A DNA stretch of 6,784 bases from Succinivibrionaceae bacterium UBA3769 (GTDB lineage Bacteria; Pseudomonadota; Gammaproteobacteria; Enterobacterales; Succinivibrionaceae). The DNA is taken from assembly GCA_002372325.1 (NCBI GenBank), contig DFFT01000057.1, positions 1 through 6,784 on the forward strand. Reading direction: 5' to 3'. The position numbers and the translations under genes were made by a program. Shown here piece by piece: positions 1-5,681 of this stretch. Within the stretch, counting starts at the first letter, position 1; the number at the start of each line of letters is the position of its first letter. The notes below the pieces were generated by a model. That model searched no databases and was not told the DNA's origin. It saw nothing but the letters and a program-made list of their open reading frames with translations.

Positions 1-592
1 TCATAGATCTTTCCGAGATTGCGGCAGCCCCCGAAGTCTCCCAGACTGCAGGCTTTCTCAAAGTATTTCCGGGCGGTCTTAATGTCTGCGGTTCTGCCAA
101 TGCCGTTTTTATAGAGTCTTCCCGCGTGCCGGCAGCCCTGCTTTTCATTCATGTTGCAGGCTTTCTCAAAGTACTGAAAAGCCTTGCCGAAGTCTTTGCC
201 AACGCCGCTCCCGTCCTCGTAGTTATTCCCGATATTGACGCACCCTATAGCAAAATTAAGGTCACAGGCCTTCTGATAGTAAGAGGCAGCCTGAGACATG
301 TTCTTGGCTCCTCCGAGACCGTTCTCCGAAACTATCCCCATGCCGTTACAGCCCGTGCCGTCATTGAGAGAACACCCTTTCTCAAAAGCGGATCTGGCCT
401 TCGCAAAATCCCGGGGCGCTCCGGAACCCCTGAGATAAGCTTCCCCCAGCTTAAAGCAGTCATTCCCCTTGCCCGCGGAGCATCCCCTGGCAAAGTCATC
501 CGGCTCCCTGCAGCATTTGCGGAAAACGAAAGAGCAAGCCCGGTTAAGAGAGCAACACCGGCCTTAGATAAACTACGGGGTGTGTTATTCAT
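1..592 (-). pseudogene. Sel1/Hcp-like cysteine-rich repeat protein, copy 1; 5' frameshift, 3' end beyond the window
   Basis: The gene starts at 592 (ATG) with a convincing Sec signal peptide: a short basic N-region, a hydrophobic core and SANA|AG as probable cleavage site, about 30 residues in all. Directly after A-A-G-S the sequence has one base fewer than copy 2 (GGGAGCCGG against GGATCGCCGG), so the ATG frame runs into unrelated residues and stops near 332. The correct frame resumes at once and stays open to the left edge, encoding Sel1 repeats 1 to 5 with their C-x7-C pairs. No start codon is seen in that frame between the signal-peptide region and the first repeat. By hand comparison about 16 of 495 bases differ from copy 2, nearly all transitions; I see only three or so amino-acid changes (such as H to Y, V to A, A to T). 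This suggests the mature domain was under selection until recently. A sequencing error or a phase-variable state is possible. No strong Shine-Dalgarno precedes 592. Confidence 0.75.
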
Positions 593-917
593 CTCACTAA
601 GTTCTGATTGAACGAAGAAAGGAGGAAAGGTCTCCAGGCATTGTCCGGAGACTTAACCTCTACCTCTGAAACGCCTTTACTCCTTAAAGCCTTATCGGAA
701 GTCTTGCCATAATGCCCTTCTTTCTCGCTGACACCACGTTTGCGGGGGCTTTTCCGGTATCATTTCTGGCTATACCGGGTTATTGCCAGATTATCATTCC
801 GGTTAGCAATTCCTGTGATGAGCCCTTGTTATCGGTTAAGACCATCATCATGGCTGTCAGCCCAAAACACCATCCCAGCTCCAGCCCAGCAATCTTTCAG
901 AACAACGCTTTTATGAT

Positions 918-950
918 AATGGTAAAGCCATTCTCCCCCGGGGGCAAACC
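918..950. repeat. Conserved hairpin and C/G-run element upstream of Sel1 copy 1
   Basis: A perfect 5-bp inverted repeat, AATGG at 918-922 and CCATT at 928-932 around the loop TAAAG, is followed by TCT, five C, five G and CAAACC. The same element occurs at 3718-3751 and is the best-conserved part of the otherwise diverged upstream regions. The C/G run is one base longer there, so the conservation is not explained by a reading frame. The role is unknown; it could be a protein-binding site or part of the 5' untranslated RNA. Confidence 0.5.
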
Positions 951-1023
951 TGACAGGATTTTTCTGCATCAAAATACGATACTGTCCCTGTTTCCCGCCT
1001 CGGCGAATCACCGTGAACTCTCC

Positions 1024-1116
1024 TGTGGATATTTTCCGGGAAGTTCCCAAAAACTCCTGCCTGTGGATAACTTTTCCCGGAACTCTTTCCCTCTCCAAAA
1101 AGAATCATTATCCTCA
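1024..1116. promoter_or_regulatory. DnaA-box-like cluster upstream of Sel1 copy 1
   Basis: Three 9-mers resemble the DnaA box TTATCCACA. TGTGGATAT lies at 1024-1032 (one mismatch on the reverse strand), TGTGGATAA at 1062-1070 (perfect), and TTATCCTCA at 1108-1116 in the opposite orientation (one mismatch). The first two sit in imperfect repeats of the form CCTGTGGATA followed by TTCCGGGAA or TCCCGGAA and a short A-run. The same two-direct-plus-one-inverted layout appears upstream of copy 2. Binding by DnaA is inferred from sequence only. Confidence 0.4.
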
Positions 1117-1160
1117 TGAAAAATAAAAAGCATCCCCAAAATTACACTGTTCCCGGAAAA

Positions 1161-1643
1161 TCATCGGTTCAGCTTGTCCCTCACCATCATCAGGACATAG
1201 CCAAGCAGGTTCTGCCCTTTCCATTTCGCCCTGACGAAACGATCCGGATCGTTCATCGAGAGGCCGATTCCCCATATTCTATCCCTGACCGCAGCTTCCG
1301 CTAATGTCGCATCACCTGTAGCCAACAACATCTCTTTCAGATCCTCGTTCTGGGAGAACTTTGCCATCAGCCCCTCATATACAGCAACCTGCCTCAAACC
1401 ATTCCATACATGATCATCGTAACCGGAGACCTGCCTGCCAAGAGCCTTAATCTCAGCCGTATCGTCTGTTTTCAAGATCTCCAATGCAATCTTCTCATCA
1501 TGAAAGCAGACGGCTTTCCGGTACATCATATACTGTTCCATTGAAGAAAACTGATGCTCTGCATAAGAGAAGTTTGATGGGTACCAATTGCTGAGATACC
1601 CATACTCTTCCTCCGGATTGTGGAAACATATGATCTTACTCAC
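1161..1643 (-). CDS. NADAR family (YbiA-like, DUF1768) N-glycosidase
   Basis: This 160-residue protein has the whole NADAR fold by motif. GYLSNWYPSNF is at 15-25 and SSMEQYMMYRKA at 33-44, the usual conserved Glu-Tyr segment. VWNGLRQVAVYEGLMAKF spans 79-96, the TGDATLAEAA stretch 109-118, DRIWGIGL 121-128 and WKGQNLLGYVLMMVR 141-155. Its length is typical for single-domain members. Family members cleave N-glycosidic bonds: YbiA-type proteins hydrolyse early riboflavin-pathway intermediates, and other NADAR proteins remove ADP-ribose from guanine bases and act as antidotes to DNA ADP-ribosylating toxins. The protein should be cytoplasmic, with no signal peptide. The start is GTG, overlapping the upstream 128-aa gene by 4 bp (GTGA), which indicates translational coupling. 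A weak AAAGGTGG lies upstream of the start. Family membership is near certain; the substrate here is unknown. Confidence 0.92.
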   Translation of the reverse strand: MSKIICFHNPEEEYGYLSNWYPSNFSYAEHQFSSMEQYMMYRKAVCFHDEKIALEILKTDDTAEIKALGRQVSGYDDHVWNGLRQVAVYEGLMAKFSQNEDLKEMLLATGDATLAEAAVRDRIWGIGLSMNDPDRFVRAKWKGQNLLGYVLMMVRDKLNR

Positions 1644-2026
1644 TGCTCTGCCACCTTTTTAATGGCGAGATCCATGTCTAGATCATGCAGAACTTTGGAT
1701 CTGGGATACATCACCAAGAATGGATATTGTTCGATCAGCTCTCGGCTGCCTTTTTTTGTATATCTCTGCAGGTATGTGTAAAAATATCCAAGCCATTCGC
1801 AAAGCGTGGCATCGTATGCCTGCTCTCCATAGATATTGGGAAATTGATCTGCCATTTCGTCCCGGGACTGTGTGCAATACCTGGCATAGCGCTTGTCTGA
1901 GTTTTCCCTTAAACGCGAACCAAGGTACCGAGTCACCATTTGGTTCATATCCAAATGATTATCCGCCCAATGTCCAAACAGTGTTCCTGTCTCTTCGGCA
2001 GGATCGCCAATATAGTAATCTGTCAT
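1640..2026 (-). CDS. Conserved-looking 128-aa protein coupled to the NADAR gene, function unknown
   Basis: I do not recognise this protein. It has 128 residues, no signal peptide and no membrane segment. It is rich in Tyr and charged residues, mostly predicted helical, with a distinctive centre EWLGYFYTYLQRYTKK (77-92) and an acidic-ended C-terminal segment, LHDLDMDLAIKK (113-124). ATG at 2026 is preceded by AAGAAGG with 10-nt spacing, usable though slightly long. The stop overlaps the NADAR start by 4 bp, so the two are one transcriptional unit. This gene comes first. The coupling suggests a shared task, for example a toxin or adaptor whose effect the NADAR enzyme reverses, or an enzyme partner; nothing in the sequence proves this. 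The C-terminal pattern faintly recalls small helical antitoxin-type proteins, which is not enough for a family call. The coding evidence is the coupling, the ribosome site and the uninterrupted frame. Confidence 0.75.
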   Translation of the reverse strand: MTDYYIGDPAEETGTLFGHWADNHLDMNQMVTRYLGSRLRENSDKRYARYCTQSRDEMADQFPNIYGEQAYDATLCEWLGYFYTYLQRYTKKGSRELIEQYPFLVMYPRSKVLHDLDMDLAIKKVAEQ

Positions 2027-2170
2027 AGCCGTTTCGCCTTCTTAAATATAATTACTGAACGTGTCTTTCAGCGTGTTTCGATCGGACTCTATAAGCTCCA
2101 GAAGACTCTTCCTAGCCACAACAAAACTTCCACAACAAAAGCGGCACAAAAAACTCAAGCCAAAAAAACA
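2027..2170. other. Short intergenic region between Sel1 copy 2 and the NADAR cassette
   Basis: These 144 bp lie between the stop of Sel1 copy 2 and the start of the 128-aa gene, both on the minus strand. Near the Sel1 stop the minus strand has two T-rich runs, but no clean stem precedes them, so I cannot call a terminator. The cassette could be read through from Sel1 or have its own promoter; no convincing -35/-10 pair was found. The only clear signal is the AAGAAGG Shine-Dalgarno at 2037-2043. Confidence 0.4.
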
Positions 2171-3415
2171 CTACTTTCCCAGCTTCTGAAGCTCCCGGCA
2201 GCTATCCTGTTCCCCGAGGGAGCAGCTCTGCTGATAAAGATCCCGGGCCCGGCCGAGATCCTGAGACACCCCGTAGCCGAACTCATAAAGCACACCGAGA
2301 TTCTTGCAGGATTCCCCGCTCTTAAGCTGGCATCCTTTTTCAAAATATTTCTTCGCCCCGGCGTAGTCCTTGCTGCCCAGCACTCCCTTGGCCAGGTCAT
2401 AGCCCGCATTGCCGCAGCCGATGCCGTCATTGAGGCTGCAGGCCCGATCGTAAAGGTCATGCCCCTTCTTAAGATTCTTGGAGGTGCCGTTGCCAAGAGC
2501 ATAGCAGACTCCCAGAAAGCGACAGCCCATGCCGTCCTTGAGATTGCAGCCCTTCTCTAAGGCCTTCATAGCCTGCCCGTAGTTCTGCTTCATGCCATCG
2601 CCCTTGTAGAGCATGGCGCCGAAGTTGCTGCAGCCCCGGGCATTATCCAGGTCGCAGGCTTTGGAATACAGCTGTCCCGCCTTCCGGAGATCCTTCTTGA
2701 TGCCATTCCCGGTGAAGACGATATTGCCGCCCCGGAGACAGCTCTCGCCGTCGTTGAGGGTACAGCCCTGCTCATAGTAGGAAACAGCCTTCGCCATATC
2801 TTTGGGTGTGCCGGATCCTTCCTCGTGGATCTTCCCGAGATTGCGGCAGCCCCCGAAGTCTCCCAGACTGCAGGCTTTCTCAAAGTATTTCCGGGCGGTC
2901 TTGATATCTGCGGTTCTGCCAATGCCGTTTTTATAGAGTCTTCCCACATGCCGGCAGCCCTGCTTTTCATTCATATTGCAGGCTTTCTCAAAGTACTGAA
3001 AAGCTTTGCCGAAGTCTTTGCCGACGCCGCTCCCGTCTTCGTAGTTATTCCCGATGTTGACGCACCCTATAGCAAAATTAAGGTCACAGGCCTTCTGATA
3101 GTAAGAAGCGGCCTGAGACATGTTCTTGGCTCCTCCGAGACCGTTCTCCGAAACTATCCCCATGCCGTTACAGCCCGCGCCGTCATTGAGAGAACACCCT
3201 TTCTCAAAAGCGGATCTGGCCTTCGCAAAATCCCGGGGCGCTCCGGAACCCCTGAGATAAGCTTCCCCCAGCTTAAAGCAGTCATTCCCCTTGCCGGCGG
3301 AGCATCCCCTGGCAAAGTCATCCGGCGATCCTGCGGCATATGCGGACAACGAAAAAGCGAGCCCTGCTGCCAGAGAAAGTCCGGCCCCCCAGAAATTAAA
3401 GCGTGTTTTGTTCAT
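2171..3415 (-). CDS. Secreted Sel1-repeat, Hcp-like cysteine-rich protein, copy 2 (complete)
   Basis: The 414-residue product begins with a Sec signal peptide: Lys3 and Arg5, a hydrophobic core at about 9-23 and probable cleavage after SAYA. It should be exported to the periplasm or beyond. The mature part is ten tandem 36-residue Sel1-like repeats plus a C-terminal half repeat. Each unit runs [GA]C-x7-C, then LG.xY..G.G, then D...A...YEK. All eleven units keep the C-x7-C pair, the disulfide-stapled pattern known from Helicobacter Hcp proteins; repeat 8 has one extra Cys (GVCYALG). Such alpha/alpha solenoids bind proteins or peptides, and some Hcp proteins were reported to bind beta-lactams. 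No enzyme role is claimed here. The frame also opens 20 codons earlier (GTG at 3475), but ATG at 3415 is preferred: it puts the signal peptide at the N-terminus and matches the copy 1 start. Only a weak AGGA precedes it. Neighbours are its frameshifted paralogue and the NADAR cassette. Confidence 0.93.
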   Translation of the reverse strand: MNKTRFNFWGAGLSLAAGLAFSLSAYAAGSPDDFARGCSAGKGNDCFKLGEAYLRGSGAPRDFAKARSAFEKGCSLNDGAGCNGMGIVSENGLGGAKNMSQAASYYQKACDLNFAIGCVNIGNNYEDGSGVGKDFGKAFQYFEKACNMNEKQGCRHVGRLYKNGIGRTADIKTARKYFEKACSLGDFGGCRNLGKIHEEGSGTPKDMAKAVSYYEQGCTLNDGESCLRGGNIVFTGNGIKKDLRKAGQLYSKACDLDNARGCSNFGAMLYKGDGMKQNYGQAMKALEKGCNLKDGMGCRFLGVCYALGNGTSKNLKKGHDLYDRACSLNDGIGCGNAGYDLAKGVLGSKDYAGAKKYFEKGCQLKSGESCKNLGVLYEFGYGVSQDLGRARDLYQQSCSLGEQDSCRELQKLGK

Positions 3416-3717
3416 CTTACTCAGATCCTGAATATCCTGATTAGAAGAAAGGGCTTCGGGCCTGTCCAAAAACACAGCCCCGGAAACGCCTTTCCTCCTT
3501 AAAGCCTGCCTGTACCGTAAGCCCTGCTGATAAGGCCTTTCCTTCTGACACTGATATCGCTTTTGCGGCCAAAAGTTCTGTTAGCAGTTCCGGGTCATCA
3601 GCCAAACCATCATTTCGGTTATCATTCCGGGCTGAGACCCTGTTCTCAGTCCAGACTGCCGTCCCGGGCCATCATTCCTGTGATCCGCCTGCTGTCTGTC
3701 AGAAAACGGTTTTATAA

Positions 3718-3751
3718 AATGGTAAAGCCATTCTCCCCCCCGGGGCAAACC
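3718..3751. repeat. Conserved hairpin and C/G-run element upstream of Sel1 copy 2
   Basis: AATGG at 3718-3722 pairs with CCATT at 3728-3732 around TAAAG, followed by TCT, seven C, four G and CAAACC. It matches 918-950 except for the composition and length of the C/G run (11 against 10 bases). On the minus strand it lies about 300 bp upstream of the Sel1 start, next to a TATAAA hexamer that might be a -10 box, though no good -35 partner is visible. Confidence 0.5.
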
Positions 3752-3825
3752 TATGCGTTGTTTTCTGCCTCAAAACTCGATCTGCCCCTGCTTTCCCGCT
3801 TAAGCGAATGCCCCTGAACTCTTCC

Positions 3826-3910
3826 TGGGGATAACCTGCCCGGGAGGATCCCCGAAAATCCTTCCTGTGGATAACTCCCCCGGAACTATTTTCCGCGGCA
3901 GTTATCCCCA
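3826..3910. promoter_or_regulatory. DnaA-box-like cluster upstream of Sel1 copy 2
   Basis: TGGGGATAA at 3826-3834 (one mismatch), TGTGGATAA at 3866-3874 (perfect DnaA box on the reverse strand) and inverted TTATCCCCA at 3902-3910 (one mismatch) are spaced 40 and 36 bp apart. The two direct copies belong to imperfect units of about 40 bp reading TTCCTG-GGATAAC followed by a CCCGG-containing segment. The layout matches that at 1024-1116. It could be a DnaA-titrating or DnaA-responsive regulatory site, or part of a plasmid-like origin remnant; no replication gene is present. Confidence 0.4.
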
Positions 3911-4074
3911 TTTGTTCCCGCTGCCAGAGTTCCCTGAGAGTTTTCCCCGGGACTGCCCCTGTCCTCCGGGCTTCCTGAGATCCTTCCCGCCCTCTGAAAA
4001 ACAGCTACCATATCCGGAGAGACAATATCCTGAATACCGCCCCGTTTTTCTGAAAAGCCGCTATCCGTCATTTT

Positions 4075-4157
4075 CTTAGCTTTCTGTACTTCGCTTCCCG
4101 TCCTTCGCTTTCTGGCTTAGCTTCCTGTGTTCCGCTTCAGATTCTCCCGCTGCCCGG
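4075..4157. repeat. 41-bp imperfect direct repeat, two units
   Basis: Unit 1 (4075-4115) and unit 2 (4116-4157) both begin CTTAGCTTYCTGT and continue with a CTTC-rich segment ending CTGG or CCGG. The match is good over the first 23 bases and weaker afterwards. Composition is pyrimidine-rich on the plus strand. No function is evident. Confidence 0.4.
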
Positions 4158-4993
4158 CTTCTCAGTTCCCCGCAGCAGAAAAGAATTAAACTCGAAAAAG
4201 GAAACTGGTTAAGGCAGTTTAAATTGCTTCCGCGGCTTCCCTTGCTTCCGCCGCCTGACGCCCCGCCCGGCCCGCCGCCTCCTTCCGGAAAACTCCGCAG
4301 CAGCGTCTGCCCCGGAGAAGACCGCAAGTTCCCTGTGAAGGCGCGAGAAGGCTTAGGAGAGCCCCCGGGGATGCCGCATATATTCCGGGCGCTTCTGAAA
4401 GCATCCTCCCGGACGGAAAAATGCTCTTATCTGAACAATTCAGGGACAGGGAAACAGTTTCAGGAATGGTTAAAAAACAAGGCTTTGTCACCATTTTTAT
4501 GAAATCGTTTTTATCCCTGAGCCAAAAAACAATTTGAAACCGGACTAAATTTCCGGCTGACAAACTGGCGCTTAATACTATCCTGTTGTATACTGAAGCT
4601 GCGGTATTCTGCGGGTTTTTCTCGCAGATCCGGAGCCGGGGTATTCAGAGCGCCGGGGGTTAATAATAATAAAAATACCAAGCGAAGTTTAAGAAGTTCC
4701 CCCGCTGCTTTCCTCCCCGCCGGAGCCAGTCATTAAGGCATACTGCAAACAGCATAGGATTGAAGACATTTGAACGTGGTAATGCTTTACTGCGTATGCG
4801 GAATGCTTTGAGAAGCTCCCGATCCCGCGTCCGTTTCATGCCGGGATCTCTCAATAATTATTAAACCCTGCAGGCTGCCTCAGAAGCTTTCTTTTCCGCC
4901 GGAGATTAGCTGATTCGCTTATACCCGATCTTCGTTACGCTTACTCTCATTTTCTCTTTGTCATCAAGCCTGATCCCTGAAAACCTTATAGGA

Positions 4994-5010
4994 AGTCCCC
5001 GCGGGGGACT
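4994..5010. promoter_or_regulatory. Perfect palindrome upstream of the XRE gene, candidate operator
   Basis: AGTCCCC (4994-5000) and GGGGACT (5004-5010) form 7-bp perfect arms around GCG. It sits 62 bp before the start of the XRE-family regulator. A TTATAG (4986-4991) directly before it could serve as a -10 box; the nearest -35-like TTGTCA (4958-4963) is too far (22 bp) for a confident promoter. An autoregulatory operator is the simplest reading; a leader hairpin is the alternative. Confidence 0.35.
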
Positions 5011-5058
5011 CCCCCGCCCGTTAAGGCGCAGCCTTCACGGCGCGGCATATGAAGAAGC

Positions 5059-5063
5059 GGAGG
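5059..5063 (+). promoter_or_regulatory. Shine-Dalgarno that fixes the XRE gene start
   Basis: GGAGG is followed by 8 nt and ATG at 5072. The frame is also open upstream from a TTG at 4958, but that extension has no ribosome site, is low in helix-turn-helix similarity and crosses the palindrome. The 5072 start is therefore chosen. Confidence 0.75.
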
Positions 5064-5071
5064 ATCATCAT

Positions 5072-5311
5072 ATGGACGGAAACACAGTAAGGCACATCAG
5101 AGAGCTCCTTAAAATGAATCAGGAGGAGTTCGCCCATGCCCTGGGCTACAGCAAAAGCCATCTTTCTCTGGTGGAAAACGACAAGCATCCCATTACCATA
5201 AGATTTATGTCCCGGATGCTTTTTGTGATCCGGGGGAAAACGTTTTTCGATAACTGCAGCCAGGAACTCCGGGATGCGGAAAAGGCCATCGCGGATATGG
5301 TGCGAAAGTAG
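5072..5311 (+). CDS. Small XRE/Cro-C1 family helix-turn-helix regulator
   Basis: The 79-residue protein is essentially one HTH_3 domain. Helix 1 covers about 4-14 (TVRHIRELLKM). The canonical turn is QEEFAHALGYSKSHLSLVEN at 17-36, with the usual Q-E-x-F-A, Gly25 and the S-x-x-x-L-S-x-x-E recognition helix. HPIT (39-42) follows, as in typical XRE domains. The C-terminal 30 residues are charged helix, perhaps for dimerisation. It should act as a cytoplasmic DNA-binding repressor. It is the only plus-strand gene I call, and is divergent from the Sel1 loci. The palindrome at 4994-5010 is a plausible own operator. Its targets are unknown. A lone C1-like regulator may be left over from a phage or toxin-antitoxin unit; no partner gene is adjacent. 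The hairpin at 5344-5370 probably ends its transcript. Confidence 0.9.
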   Translation: MDGNTVRHIRELLKMNQEEFAHALGYSKSHLSLVENDKHPITIRFMSRMLFVIRGKTFFDNCSQELRDAEKAIADMVRK

Positions 5312-5343
5312 CGCCAGGACAGAGACAAGAAGCGGCGCGACCT

Positions 5344-5370
5344 CGTGAGAGAGAAAATGACTCTCTCACG
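5344..5370. terminator. Perfect 10-bp hairpin after the XRE gene
   Basis: CGTGAGAGAG (5344-5353) pairs perfectly with CTCTCTCACG (5361-5370) around the 7-nt loop AAAATGA, 32 bp after the XRE stop. The trailing sequence on the plus strand is GCATGCTCTTTTATCC, so the U-tract is offset and short. It may be a weak terminator, a 3'-end stabilising hairpin or a protein site. The arm contains GTGAGA, also found in the terminators at 5536-5580 and 6249-6297. Confidence 0.55.
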
Positions 5371-5681
5371 GCATGCTCTTTTATCCTCTCTTCCGCCTTC
5401 ATATTCAGGATGCCGGCAGGAGCAATCACTTTGAGTTAAGCCGCTGAGCCGCCGAAAGCCGTCATCTCCCGCATCAGGAATAACATAAAGCTGATTGGCC
5501 GTCTCGGCGCGCTCCATCCTTCCCGGCCACAACGCAAAAAAAACGGTGAGACCTTGCCTGAAACCTTTTCTCACCGTTTTAAGATCAGCTTTATAGAGCA
5601 TGTTACAGCCGCAGCACCGCTCTCCCCTCAGGGACACAGCATAGTCAGGAGATCCTTTTTAACTTCAGGAGAGCTTCCGAT
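5371..5681 (-). other. Decayed sequence downstream of the module A small gene; possible zinc-ribbon fragment
   Basis: No confident gene lies here. A minus-strand frame opens at a GTG at 5637 and reads ERCCGCNMLYKADLKTV, which resembles the N-terminal half of Com-type zinc-ribbon proteins (first CxxC, then L-x-K-A-D). The expected second Cys pair is absent, and the frame runs straight through the terminator hairpin at 5536-5580. The homologous stretch in module B (about 6165-6395) has an indel and stops in the equivalent frames. I therefore treat it as non-coding or a gene remnant. The homology between the modules extends to about 5457. Confidence 0.35.
5536..5580 (-). terminator. Intrinsic terminator of module A
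   Basis: A perfect 12-bp inverted repeat joins AAAACGGTGAGA (5540-5551) and TCTCACCGTTTT (5569-5580) around a 17-nt loop. On the minus strand the stem is followed by eight U (the A-run 5536-5543), the layout of a rho-independent terminator for the small gene ending at 5682. The A/T ends of the stem would also give a U-run on the plus strand, so bidirectional action is possible. Confidence 0.8.

Larger units (their letters stand above)
1..1116 (-). repeat. Duplicated Sel1 locus, copy 1 (gene plus upstream region)
   Basis: Positions 1-495 match 2823-3317 at a constant offset of 2822 with about 97% identity and no indels. From about 496 to 1116 the homology to 3318-3910 continues but is much weaker, with many substitutions and indels. 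Conserved islands remain: the end of the upstream gene-proximal segment around GAAACGCCTTT, motifs of the type ATCATTYCGG (at 759 and 793 here; 3609, 3621 and 3671 in copy 2), the AATGG/CCATT element, and the DnaA-box-like cluster. The unit therefore includes the gene and about 520 bp of its upstream region. Confidence 0.8.
2823..3910 (-). repeat. Duplicated Sel1 locus, copy 2 (part shared with copy 1)
   Basis: This is the counterpart of 1-1116. The coding part 2823-3317 is nearly identical to 1-495. Identity drops abruptly at about 3318, exactly at the boundary between the mature domain and the signal peptide, and stays low through the upstream region to about 3910. A uniform old duplication would not give such a step, so recombination or gene conversion within the coding part is likely. 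The repeat continues leftwards in copy 2 (2171-2822), but its partner is outside the window. Confidence 0.8.
3911..5071. other. Gene-poor region between the Sel1 loci and the XRE regulator
   Basis: About 1.16 kb contains no coding region I can support. Open frames exist on both strands, but they lack ribosome sites, have biased compositions (for example Ala/Glu/Arg-rich or Pro-rich stretches caused by CCG and CTTCC runs) and match nothing I recognise. Visible structures are the 41-bp imperfect direct repeat at 4075-4157, a 6-bp stem TCTGCG/CGCAGA at 4608-4628, an A/T run around 4660-4677, a self-complementary AATAATTATT near 4853-4862, and the palindrome at 4994-5010. It may be a graveyard of older genes. 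Confidence 0.5.

Noticed and set aside
126..611. Long plus-strand open frame of 161 codons
   Set aside because: It is the antisense shadow of the Sel1 copy 1 repeats; a similar shadow (2825-3502) lies opposite copy 2. No ribosome site or family resemblance.
829..1119. Open frames on both strands upstream of Sel1 copy 1, with partial counterparts at 3563-3911
   Set aside because: The two copies match in short islands only. A one-base difference in the C/G run shifts the frame right after the best-matching residues (MVKPFSP on plus, RFAPGG on minus), so the conservation is of DNA, not protein.
3699..3738. Possible leader peptide on the minus strand (MALPFYKTVF) after a G-rich stretch
   Set aside because: In copy 1 the equivalent reads MALPLS and stops. 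The G-run is too close to the ATG for a normal Shine-Dalgarno and the Sel1 start is about 300 bp away.
4219..4563. Minus-strand frame of 114 codons with an Ala/Glu/Arg-rich end
   Set aside because: No ribosome site, biased composition from CCG/CTTCC-rich DNA, overlap with another frame on the plus strand and no recognisable motif.
4557..4594. Possible plus-strand promoter (CTGACA, TTAATACTAT, TATACT)
   Set aside because: Hexamer spacings are wrong (about 11 or 26 bp), and no gene follows for nearly 500 bp.
4660..4854. Minus-strand 64-codon frame reading RDRELLKAFRIRSKALPRSN, considered as a transposase tail remnant
   Set aside because: No catalytic motif, terminal inverted repeat or target-site duplication is visible, and the end FYYY comes from an A/T repeat. 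Similarity to any transposase is only an impression.
5146..5637. Minus-strand 163-codon frame overlapping the XRE gene, with a Com-like CxxC start
   Set aside because: It runs antisense through the XRE gene and through a 12-bp terminator hairpin, lacks the second Cys pair, and its module B counterpart is broken.
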